This document shows positions 1 through 5,455 of a DNA stretch of 6,058 nucleotides, piece after piece. The stretch's first letter is position 1; every line of letters starts with the position of its first letter. The stretch is from Treponema sp. (GTDB lineage Bacteria > Spirochaetota > Spirochaetia > Treponematales > Rectinemataceae), in NCBI GenBank assembly GCA_012516755.1, contig JAAYWE010000072.1, positions 1 to 6,058 on the forward strand, given 5' to 3'. The notes under the pieces are model-generated. The model was given only the letters and a program-made list of their open reading frames with translations, searched no databases and had not been told where the DNA came from. Both the position numbers and the translations under genes were made by a program.

Positions 1-637
1 AAATGATTTCAATATACCACTATATCTTTCTCATATGGTGACCAATATATATGGCAAGGACCGGGTTGAGGGTATCGAGATTGCTCCAATCGAAGCTGGA
101 GCGCTTATGAGCGAGAAGGCCTTTCGGATTGCATGCGATACCGTGCTCTTATCCGTCGGCCTTGTACCGGAAAACGAGCTCTCACGGGATGCAGGAATCG
201 AGATCCATCCGGCTACTAATGGGCCTTGGGTCGATAGTATGCTAATGACAACTATGCCAGGGGTATTTGCCTGCGGTAATGTTCTACATGTTCATGATCT
301 TGTTGATTATGTAGTGGAAGAAGCGCGAAGAGCAGGCGCTAATGCTGCTGCTTGGCTTTCGGGTTATAGGGCAGAGCGTGAAATTCGCGTAAAGAGCGGT
401 TCGAATATTCGCTATATCATGCCAATGCGTGTCAACCCAGAGCGTGAGAATAGGCTTTATATGCGCGCTCTCGTTGTCAAAAATGATGCGCGGCTCGATG
501 TGCGTCTCGATGGTACAGAAGTAAAATCGCGGAAGCTCGCCCACGTGCAACCATCTGAGATGCTCAGCCTCACACTAAAGCCAGAAGATCTTGCAGCAGC
601 AAGACGAGATTCAACCCTAGAGATCGCACTTGTATGA
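1..637 (+). CDS. NAD(P)/FAD-dependent oxidoreductase, C-terminal part (5' truncated by window edge)
   Basis: The reading frame is open to the left edge: translation from base 2 begins NDFNIPLYLSH and runs into the rest without a stop, so the ATG at 35 is internal and 211 C-terminal residues are visible. Two segments place it in the pyridine nucleotide-disulphide oxidoreductase fold. CDTVLLSVGLVPENELS (fragment residues 45-61) is the end of the NAD(P)-binding region. PGVFACGNVLHVHDLVDYV (about 86-104) is the second FAD-contact motif, with Asn where many relatives have Asp. Family members are usually about 410-420 residues, so roughly half is missing. They typically sit beside an FAD-dependent glycerol-3-phosphate or 2-hydroxyacid dehydrogenase (GlpA/LhgO-like) and a DUF1667 protein, as the downstream gene here is. 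The last 85 or so residues form the family's small C-terminal domain. The likely role is cytoplasmic electron transfer between a flavodehydrogenase and NAD(P) or another carrier. The family call is firm; substrate and partner are inferred. Confidence 0.88.
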   Translation, partial: NDFNIPLYLSHMVTNIYGKDRVEGIEIAPIEAGALMSEKAFRIACDTVLLSVGLVPENELSRDAGIEIHPATNGPWVDSMLMTTMPGVFACGNVLHVHDLVDYVVEEARRAGANAAAWLSGYRAEREIRVKSGSNIRYIMPMRVNPERENRLYMRALVVKNDARLDVRLDGTEVKSRKLAHVQPSEMLSLTLKPEDLAAARRDSTLEIALV

Positions 638-1023
638 AAGAACTGATTTGTATTACCTGTCCAATGGGCTGCCATCTCTCTGTCGATAGAGATGAGCTCG
701 GTAATATGAAGGTTACTGGCAATCGCTGCATACGCGGGGAACAGTATGCCCGAGAGGAAGTCCTGAATCCCAAGCGAGTAGTGACCTTTACCTGTGCAGC
801 GTTATTGCCCGAAAATTACTCTTCAGCTGCCGAATCTGAGATTGTACCTCGTGTCCCTGTTAGAACAACGAACGCATTTCCAAAAGAAATGATATCGGAA
901 TTGCTTTGCGTGCTTCGGAAACAGAGCATTCGCTTACCCGTCATGTGTGGGGATATTGTCATTAAAGACGCGCTAGGTACAGGTATCGATGTAATAGTAA
1001 CCAGAACAATTACGCTGCCATAA
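634..1023 (+). CDS. DUF1667 cysteine-motif protein (129 aa)
   Basis: This is a complete small cytoplasmic protein whose ATG overlaps the preceding stop codon (ATGA, 634-637), which indicates translational coupling with the FAD oxidoreductase; only a weak purine run precedes the start. The N-terminus carries C6-x2-C9-x3-C13 (CITCPMGC), and NRCIRGEQYA adds C32. These four cysteines are the signature of DUF1667 (PF07892) and suggest a metal or Fe-S site. The C-terminal half has the conserved pattern VPVRT, then PKEMI, then GDIVIKDALGTGIDVIVTR. Length is near the family norm of about 115-125 residues. The extra residues lie around 55-68 (AALLPENYSSAAES), including an additional C54, between the cysteine domain and the VPVRT strand. 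The family has no experimentally settled function that I know of. Its constant pairing with the FAD oxidoreductase suggests a small electron-transfer or maturation subunit of the same dehydrogenase complex. No start alternative is needed. Confidence 0.88.
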   Translation: MKELICITCPMGCHLSVDRDELGNMKVTGNRCIRGEQYAREEVLNPKRVVTFTCAALLPENYSSAAESEIVPRVPVRTTNAFPKEMISELLCVLRKQSIRLPVMCGDIVIKDALGTGIDVIVTRTITLP

Positions 1024-1082
1024 AAGAGTTGCTCGCTTTGGATTTATCGAGGCAGTCTTTAAGAGGCAGCGGTTTGTTCGAA

Positions 1083-1121
1083 TAGACAAAACAAGTAGAC
1101 AAAACAAGTAGACAAAACAAG
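1083..1121. repeat. Three perfect tandem copies of a 13-bp unit
   Basis: TAGACAAAACAAG is repeated exactly three times (1083-1095, 1096-1108, 1109-1121), abutting and slightly entering the hairpin at 1119-1144. Read on the - strand each unit is CTTGTTTTGTCTA, so the array supplies successive T-rich tracts just after the hairpin for transcripts coming from hsp20. It contains no reading frame. It may be a slippage expansion of a terminator tail. Confidence 0.9.
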
Positions 1122-1144
1122 CGCGGTCTGTGAGGATCGCGCTT
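1119..1144. terminator. Bidirectional rho-independent terminator between DUF1667 and hsp20
   Basis: AAGCGCG (1119-1125) pairs with CGCGCTT (1138-1144). The stem can continue through a G-U pair, U-A, C-G and a second wobble to a closing tetraloop GUGA (1130-1133), a GNRA-type loop. On the - strand the hairpin is followed at once by TTGTTTTG, which gives a good intrinsic terminator for hsp20, whose stop lies about 65 bases upstream. On the + strand the following bases are CTCTC, only moderately pyrimidine-rich, so termination of the oxidoreductase/DUF1667 transcript is likely but weaker. Confidence 0.75.
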
Positions 1145-1208
1145 CTCTCAAAGGCTATTCGATTGCTATCAAAGGTTATTTCTTGTCCACGGTTTCAGGC
1201 TACCAATG

Positions 1209-1769
1209 TTATTCGCCTTCTTTTATTATTTCGATCTTGATACCTTCAGGTATATCGACTACATCCTTGGGTGGAACCGTTATCTTTAATATTCCATTTC
1301 GAAAGGCTGCCTTTACCTTAGCTTGATCGAATTTGTCAGCGGGGACATAGTACTTTTGTTTGTCGATATCTTTGAGCCTAAGCCTTCGCTTAAAATATCG
1401 CACTCCTTCTTCCGGTTTCTCAGCCTCGATCCTGGCGGAAAAGACCATGTAATCTCCTTGGAAAGATAGGCTTATGTTTTTTTCGTCGAAACCTGCCAAC
1501 GCGAATTCGAAAACAAGGCTTTTGTCGGGCAACATATAGACATTAGCGGGCGGATACGAATAGTTGGGATAATAATCCACATTATCGTCTCCGTGAGCCT
1601 CGAACCATGCACCACCCATGCCATGGCACCCCGGCCTTGACTCTTCGCCTTCCTGATTTGGACCTCCGAAGCCAGGTGAGAAATTCTTGACTCTTTCGCC
1701 AAAATCTTTGGCCGCTTCGAAAATGTCATCGAAGATAGCTCCAATGTCCATGTAAGGTCTCTTATTCAT
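1209..1769 (-). CDS. Hsp20 / alpha-crystallin small heat-shock protein (186 aa)
   Basis: This is an ATP-independent holdase chaperone of the cytoplasm that binds unfolding proteins and forms oligomers. The alpha-crystallin domain spans about residues 70-167: it opens near PPANVYMLPDKSLVFEF, has the edge-strand region around EGVRYFKRRLRL, and closes with the diagnostic AFRNGILKITVP (155-166). The C-terminal tail holds IKIEI (177-181), the I-x-I type anchor used in oligomer assembly. The N-terminal arm (1-69) has an amphipathic start (MDIGAIFDDIFEAAKDFGERV) followed by a Gly/Glu-rich linker with a CHGMGG stretch. At 186 residues it is somewhat longer than the usual 140-160, mainly through this arm. 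The start at 1769 is chosen because AAAGGAG lies 8 bases upstream. An in-frame TTG at 1847 would add 26 residues but lacks a spaced Shine-Dalgarno and the extension is unlike Hsp20. It is probably monocistronic, with its own promoter and terminator. Confidence 0.93.
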   Translation of the reverse strand: MNKRPYMDIGAIFDDIFEAAKDFGERVKNFSPGFGGPNQEGEESRPGCHGMGGAWFEAHGDDNVDYYPNYSYPPANVYMLPDKSLVFEFALAGFDEKNISLSFQGDYMVFSARIEAEKPEEGVRYFKRRLRLKDIDKQKYYVPADKFDQAKVKAAFRNGILKITVPPKDVVDIPEGIKIEIIKEGE

Positions 1770-1777
1770 TTTTCTAT

Positions 1778-1784
1778 CTCCTTT
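1778..1784 (-). promoter_or_regulatory. Ribosome binding site deciding the hsp20 start
   Basis: On the - strand AAAGGAG is followed by 8 bases and the ATG at 1769. This favours the 186-residue product over the upstream TTG at 1847. Confidence 0.8.
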
Positions 1785-1853
1785 CGGGAATCTTTTGACG
1801 CCGCGGCTTATGCCCCTCGGCTTTGTGATAGCTTCCCATGCGGGCAAGCTCTT

Positions 1854-1896
1854 TTCTTGATTTCAATATAGAAATAAAGACTCATAAAATCAAGAA
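1854..1896. promoter_or_regulatory. Perfect 10-bp inverted repeat flanking the hsp20 promoter (candidate operator)
   Basis: TTCTTGATTT (1854-1863) and AAATCAAGAA (1887-1896) are exact reverse complements with 23 bases between them. One arm contains the -35 hexamer and the other covers the predicted start site, so a dimeric regulator bound here would block the promoter. This is an inference from symmetry; no regulator is encoded in the window. Confidence 0.5.
1865..1893 (-). promoter_or_regulatory. Sigma70-type promoter of hsp20
   Basis: On the - strand TTGATT (1893-1888) is followed by exactly 17 bases and TATATT (1870-1865), a near-consensus vegetative promoter. Initiation would fall near 1858, giving a leader of about 90 bases before the ATG at 1769. 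There is no CIRCE element (TTAGCACTC-N9-GAGTGCTAA), so HrcA control is not supported. Confidence 0.7.
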
Positions 1897-1923
1897 GAAG
1901 CATCGATACTAAAAAGCTATGAT

Positions 1924-1955
1924 TCAATCCATAATAAAATCAATCCATAATAAAA
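1924..1955. repeat. Perfect 16-bp tandem duplication
   Basis: TCAATCCATAATAAAA occurs twice head-to-tail (1924-1939 and 1940-1955), ending right at the terminator stem of the nucleotidase gene. On the - strand the unit is TTTTATTATGGATTGA, so the terminator's T-rich tail is duplicated. It also separates that terminator from the hsp20 promoter. Confidence 0.9.
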
Positions 1956-1984
1956 AGGGGCTGCCGCTTAACTTGGGCAGCCCC
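1950..1984 (-). terminator. Rho-independent terminator of the secreted nucleotidase gene
   Basis: Read on the - strand, GGGGCTGCC (1984-1976) pairs perfectly with GGCAGCCCC (1965-1957) around a 10-base loop, followed by TTTTTATT. It begins 25 bases after the nucleotidase stop codon. It should insulate the downstream hsp20 gene from read-through. Confidence 0.92.
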
Positions 1985-2009
1985 TGCCTGAGCTCAAAGC
2001 AGACAATCT

Positions 2010-3851
2010 CTATTTCGAAGGATAGAGAAGCGGATAATCATTCGCTCTGCCTATTGCGGCCAGGTCTTCTGGGACGACTTCCCAGTTTCCGAGAGGCCAT
2101 ACCGTAATCGTTTCCTCCTGCTTCTCGAACCACTTTAGGAGGAAATATCGAAGGTCTTTTGTTGTGGCTCCGTTTACGAGCTTCATGGAGAGAATCGTGT
2201 CTTTATCCAGACCTGCACCTTTTTCCAGATGTCCGCCGCCGCCTGATGCACGATAGGAGTTGATAGCTACAGTATATTTCGCCTTGGGGTTGAAAGCTCG
2301 GCCATCGGACATACAATAGATCGATACACGCTCGCCGGCTGGTTTACTGACATCGACTATATAGTTGATTCCGGCAGCCGAATCGTAGTTGTAGTAGCGA
2401 GTGGCAGTCATGGGCATATTGGTTCGATTGTCCAGTATAAGCTTGCCCTCCTTGTCTCTCTGGAAAGCTATTAGATGGTTACCCTCGTTGGGCATGGTAT
2501 CGAACCAGTACTGGTAGGAGTATTCAAGAAAATCCTTGATCTGTTGTCCTGTTAGATTCATGGTGTATAGGAAGTTCTCGTAGACATAGAGGTTGAACAT
2601 GTCGCGCACATATAAAGTTCCATCCGGGCTCGAAGGAATTTGAGCATCCGCAAACAGTGGAGCGGCAAAGGAAACATCGGCTGGAGCAAGCCCGAGTGTC
2701 GGGTCCTTAGTGAGTTCGAGCTGAATTATATGGATTAGATCGACAAAGGCCGAATCTCCGAACATCGAATCGCGACTCGAAATGACACCTTCCATTTTGC
2801 CTATAGGTCGGTCGACCCATGCTTTGATTTCATCGAACATGGGCTGAAATTTGGTCATAAAGTCAGGATCTGGTTGGTACTTACTCATATCGACAAGACC
2901 GCCCCGCACGATTTTGTCCCAGCTTTGCGTTTCATCATTCCATGTTAGGTTCATCTTTACAACAGCTACATTGCGGGCTGCATTTAGAGCTCCATAGATA
3001 GGCACTATCTTGCCATTAGGATCTTTTACATCGACCTTTGCTTTATTAGCCGGATCCCAGCCCTGACCAGACCAGCCTTGATGATCATGACCAACAAAGA
3101 TCAGATCGAAACCAGGTACCATTTCGGCTACTAGCTGCGAGGCGTTTTCATTGTTCGGAGTATCGCGTCCAACATTTCCATAGGAATAATCCACGCCAGC
3201 ATGGAAAAGGCCAATAAGAAGGTCGGGTTTTTCTTTTTGTTGAATGATGGGCACCCATTTCTGAGCGCACTTGACCATGTCTTCAAATTGCATGCCGGTC
3301 CAGAACTGTGGGGGTAGCCAGTCTGGGATTTTGGGTGTGATCATGCCCAGAATTGCTATTTTTATTCCAGCTTTTTCTATAACAGCATAGGGTTCGAAAT
3401 AGGGCGTTCCATCGGGTTTGATGGCGTTTGCACAGATTACCGGCGCTTGTAGCTCCTCATAGAGTTTGTCATAGACTGCATGACCAGCCTCGATGTCATG
3501 GTTGCCTACACTCACAGCATCGTAGTTGAGAAAATTCACCGCTTGAGACCAGATATGAGGACCATCGGTCTTTTCAAAGTTATAGTAGTAGACTGTGGGC
3601 TGTCCCTGAAGAGAATCACCATTTTCAAGAAGCACCACCTCAGCATCTGGTACCGAACGTTCCTCTTTGATGAGGCTTGCCACCTGCGCAAGCGATGTTC
3701 CGGCTGGCTTTGCGGTAATGAAATTGTACGGATAAATCGAGCCATGAATATCGCTTGTCTCGATGAATGTCAGATCGACTGATTTGCTCTGAGCGGATAA
3801 TGTGAAAGTCATAGCAAGCAATGCACAGAGCACCATAAAGAATCTTTTCAT
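2010..3851 (-). CDS. Secreted 5'-nucleotidase / 2',3'-cyclic phosphodiesterase, CpdB/UshA superfamily (613 aa)
   Basis: This is an exported metal-dependent phosphoesterase that removes phosphate from extracellular or periplasmic nucleotides so that nucleosides and phosphate can be taken up. An N-terminal signal peptide (MKRF, hydrophobic core to about residue 18, likely cut after LSA at 20) precedes a calcineurin-like metallophosphatase domain. The di-metal ligands are visible in order: D34-x-H36 (TSDIHG), D79 (NGDSLQG), N117-H118-D119 (GNHD), H217 (FHAG), and H255 with H257 (GHDHQG). A 5_nucleotid_C domain follows from about residue 345, with the substrate-loop region RASGGGGH at 534-541. 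Length is typical for CpdB/UshA (550-650). The SYRASGGGG motif and overall spacing look closer to CpdB-type cyclic phosphodiesterase/3'-nucleotidases than to E. coli UshA, but specificity cannot be fixed by eye. C9 lies too early and lacks a lipobox, so it is probably not a lipoprotein. It has its own promoter region and terminator, so it is probably transcribed alone. Confidence 0.92.
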   Translation of the reverse strand: MKRFFMVLCALLAMTFTLSAQSKSVDLTFIETSDIHGSIYPYNFITAKPAGTSLAQVASLIKEERSVPDAEVVLLENGDSLQGQPTVYYYNFEKTDGPHIWSQAVNFLNYDAVSVGNHDIEAGHAVYDKLYEELQAPVICANAIKPDGTPYFEPYAVIEKAGIKIAILGMITPKIPDWLPPQFWTGMQFEDMVKCAQKWVPIIQQKEKPDLLIGLFHAGVDYSYGNVGRDTPNNENASQLVAEMVPGFDLIFVGHDHQGWSGQGWDPANKAKVDVKDPNGKIVPIYGALNAARNVAVVKMNLTWNDETQSWDKIVRGGLVDMSKYQPDPDFMTKFQPMFDEIKAWVDRPIGKMEGVISSRDSMFGDSAFVDLIHIIQLELTKDPTLGLAPADVSFAAPLFADAQIPSSPDGTLYVRDMFNLYVYENFLYTMNLTGQQIKDFLEYSYQYWFDTMPNEGNHLIAFQRDKEGKLILDNRTNMPMTATRYYNYDSAAGINYIVDVSKPAGERVSIYCMSDGRAFNPKAKYTVAINSYRASGGGGHLEKGAGLDKDTILSMKLVNGATTKDLRYFLLKWFEKQEETITVWPLGNWEVVPEDLAAIGRANDYPLLYPSK

Positions 3852-3855
3852 AAGA

Positions 3856-3862
3856 CCTCCTT
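3856..3862 (-). promoter_or_regulatory. Strong ribosome binding site of the nucleotidase gene
   Basis: AAGGAGG on the - strand, 4 bases before the ATG at 3851, is a near-perfect anti-16S match. It fixes the start that yields an intact signal peptide. Confidence 0.85.
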
Positions 3863-3887
3863 ATCTATGGTTTTTTTGAGCATAATA

Positions 3888-3916
3888 ATGATAAGCCCAT
3901 TTCAAGGAGAGCGCAA
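3888..3916 (-). promoter_or_regulatory. Possible promoter of the nucleotidase gene
   Basis: On the - strand TATCAT (3893-3888) is a 5/6 match to the -10 consensus. A poor -35 (TTGCGC, 3916-3911) lies 17 bases upstream. A TTGAAA at 3904-3899 is a better hexamer but would need a 15-base spacer to TATGCT. The weak -35 suggests activator help or a different exact start. Confidence 0.4.
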
Positions 3917-3942
3917 CATGATTTTCAAGAATGACATTCAAG

Positions 3943-4008
3943 GGTGAGCAGCATGGTGAGCAGCACGGTCTCCTGTAAAGAGAACTGTCCACTTAAGGTG
4001 AGCAGCAC
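3943..4008. repeat. Three direct copies of GGTGAGCAGCA(C) between divergent genes
   Basis: GGTGAGCAGCA occurs at 3943-3953, 3955-3965 and 3997-4007. The first two have a 12-base period, and the last two share a following C. All three have the same orientation and lie between the start regions of the nucleotidase and the envelope-protein gene; the third ends 12 bases before the -35 of the latter. They could be binding sites for a regulator or remnants of a short repeat expansion. No coding capacity is evident here. Confidence 0.8.
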
Positions 4009-4019
4009 CAATAATTTGT

Positions 4020-4049
4020 TTGACTTCTCTAGAGTACTTATCCTATAAT
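4020..4049 (+). promoter_or_regulatory. Sigma70-type promoter of the envelope-protein gene
   Basis: TTGACT (4020-4025), an 18-base spacer and a perfect TATAAT (4044-4049) make this the strongest promoter in the window. Transcription should start near 4056, giving a leader of about 44 bases. Confidence 0.85.
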
Positions 4050-4099
4050 TCATCATATAGTTTCGCTTAAAAGGATTGCCCAAAAAGGAGGGTTATCGT

Positions 4100-5449
4100 A
4101 TGAGATCGTCTAGATATGCTTTGTTTTTTGCATTGCTATTCATTGGAGCAATATTATTTGGTGCAGCTGGGCAATCTGCAAGTGCGCAGTCTGCGAGTAC
4201 ACAAGCACAACCTGTCGTAAGCCAAAAACAAGACATTGCTGTATTTGCTTTGGGCTATTATGGATGGCTTATTCCATCTCAGGCATTGGGTACAATCGAT
4301 CTCAAGATTCAGGAAGTGTTCGCTAAGATTGGCAGATTCAATGTTTTTGGAACAACACAGCGACTCTCATCGAACGGGGTACAAGAATTTATCGATACAC
4401 TGCGCAGGTCAAAAGAAGCCAATTTCGTGCTTCCGGAGCAGTATCAATTTGGTGAGGCCTTTCTTACAAAAGCGGAGTTCGAGCGTCTTACTGGAGCTTT
4501 CGTCGTTGTGGTGCCTGTTGTAACGAATTTTAAGGTCAATTGGGATTCCACTTCCAACGCGTGGGTATGCAATATAACCACTGGCATAACTTTCATCGAT
4601 GCAGCACACGATGCAAAGGTTATCTCAATCGAATCGATCGATACCTCGGGCAGCGATAAGAAGAATCCTAATGATGCGGTTAAGGCCGCAATAGACGCGA
4701 TTCCAGCTGAGCTCGAATATAGAATCAGATCAATTCCCGAGTTCCAGATCAGTACGCGAATATTGGAGGTCTCGGGTTCTACGGTCAAAATCCAACTTGG
4801 CAGCAACATGGGACTTAAAAAGGGCGATGAATATGCCATTGTAGAGATCCGGAATGTTGGCGGCATCCAGGATACGCAGGAAACAGGACTGATAATGATC
4901 ACAGATGTAAGCAGCCAGATTTCCACAGGGCGCATACTCTATAAGAGCGGCTCGGTCGGCCAGAATACGCAGCTGAAAGAGATTGCAAAATATGGTTCAG
5001 ATCTCGATTTGTATTTTCACATGAGTGGCAAAGAGATGCTTCCGGGTTTGAGAGCGACCATAGCCAGGGGGTTCTTCCCATTCAGGCCCTATGTCGGTAT
5101 ACAGATGCCAATAGATCTCGCATTCAATTTCTTTAGCGTAACAGCAATACCAGTAAATGTCGCGATTGGTGGCGAATACATGATTCCGCTCGGGAGGCTT
5201 CATGTGGCACCATATGTTGGTGCTGGCATTACATATTTGTATATTACAGAAGCTATTACTGGCTATACGAACACAAATTATCTATCTCATTATGGCTTCC
5301 AGGCAGGTGCAAGGATTGGATATCTGATCAACAGGAATATGCGTGTATTTCTAGACGCTGGATATGATTATTGGGCATCTCTTGATTCTGGCTTGTTTCC
5401 AAATTACGGAGGGCTAACGATTGGTGCGGGAGTGACATTCAAGCTCTAA
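4100..5449 (+). CDS. Exported envelope protein: CsgG/FlgT-like region plus C-terminal beta-barrel-like domain (449 aa)
   Basis: I do not recognise a named family for the whole protein. The ATG at 4100 is preferred over the in-frame TTG at 4076 because AAGGAGGG (4085-4092) sits 7 bases before it and it starts the signal peptide. Residues 1-29 are a classic signal (RSSR, hydrophobic core to about 23, cut after ASA), followed by a short QSAS/QSAST repeat. Residues 45-200 (from DIAVFALGYYGWL) resemble the alpha/beta fold of CsgG/TolB-type lipoproteins: a strand, a long helix with IDLKIQEVF, and a VVVVPVV strand. Residues 219-285 hold a small beta domain with V229KIQLG and MGLKKGD (237-243), like the C-terminal domain of FlgT. 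Residues about 300-449 show alternating hydrophobic, Tyr/Gly-rich strands (PYVGIQMP, IGGEYMIPLGRL, YGFQAGARIGYL, LTIGAGVTFKL), typical of a small outer-membrane barrel. It is probably anchored in the outer membrane with the front in the periplasm. It has its own strong promoter and converges on feoB. The division into domains is by eye and tentative. Confidence 0.75.
   Translation: MRSSRYALFFALLFIGAILFGAAGQSASAQSASTQAQPVVSQKQDIAVFALGYYGWLIPSQALGTIDLKIQEVFAKIGRFNVFGTTQRLSSNGVQEFIDTLRRSKEANFVLPEQYQFGEAFLTKAEFERLTGAFVVVVPVVTNFKVNWDSTSNAWVCNITTGITFIDAAHDAKVISIESIDTSGSDKKNPNDAVKAAIDAIPAELEYRIRSIPEFQISTRILEVSGSTVKIQLGSNMGLKKGDEYAIVEIRNVGGIQDTQETGLIMITDVSSQISTGRILYKSGSVGQNTQLKEIAKYGSDLDLYFHMSGKEMLPGLRATIARGFFPFRPYVGIQMPIDLAFNFFSVTAIPVNVAIGGEYMIPLGRLHVAPYVGAGITYLYITEAITGYTNTNYLSHYGFQAGARIGYLINRNMRVFLDAGYDYWASLDSGLFPNYGGLTIGAGVTFKL
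4172..4201 (+). repeat. Imperfect 15-bp tandem repeat encoding QSASA/QSAST
   Basis: Codons CAA TCT GCA AGT GCG and CAG TCT GCG AGT ACA form a two-copy in-frame duplication just around the predicted signal-peptide cleavage site. Differences are mainly at third codon positions, so it is an old duplication under protein-level constraint rather than a recent slippage event. Confidence 0.6.
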
Positions 5450-5455
5450 CAGACC

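Noticed and set aside
1148..1180. Direct repeat TCAAAGGCTATT / TCAAAGGTTATT with a 21-base period
   Set aside because: Only two imperfect 12-base copies near the end of hsp20, with no promoter or structure to give it meaning.
1770..1847. In-frame N-terminal extension of hsp20 starting at TTG 1847 (26 extra residues)
   Set aside because: The start is a TTG without a properly spaced ribosome site, the added sequence is unlike Hsp20, and a good AAAGGAG precedes the ATG at 1769; the extension overlaps the probable leader.
1919..2107. 62-codon + strand reading frame over the nucleotidase 3' end
   Set aside because: It runs through the 16-bp tandem repeat and the terminator stem and then antisense to the nucleotidase gene, has no ribosome site, and is chance coding.
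3918..3947. Tiny + strand frame ATG ATT TTC ... TGA (9 codons) upstream of the envelope-protein gene
   Set aside because: It lies before the predicted start of transcription at about 4056, lacks a ribosome site, and is too short to support as a gene.
3966..4008. Possible insertion-sequence end (GAACTGTCCACTTAAGG)
   Set aside because: It looks somewhat like some IS termini, but there is no matching inverted end, target duplication or transposase in the window.
4076..4099. TTG start giving eight extra residues on the envelope protein
   Set aside because: Those codons contain the ribosome site AAGGAGGG itself, and the extension would put charged residues in front of an already normal signal peptide.
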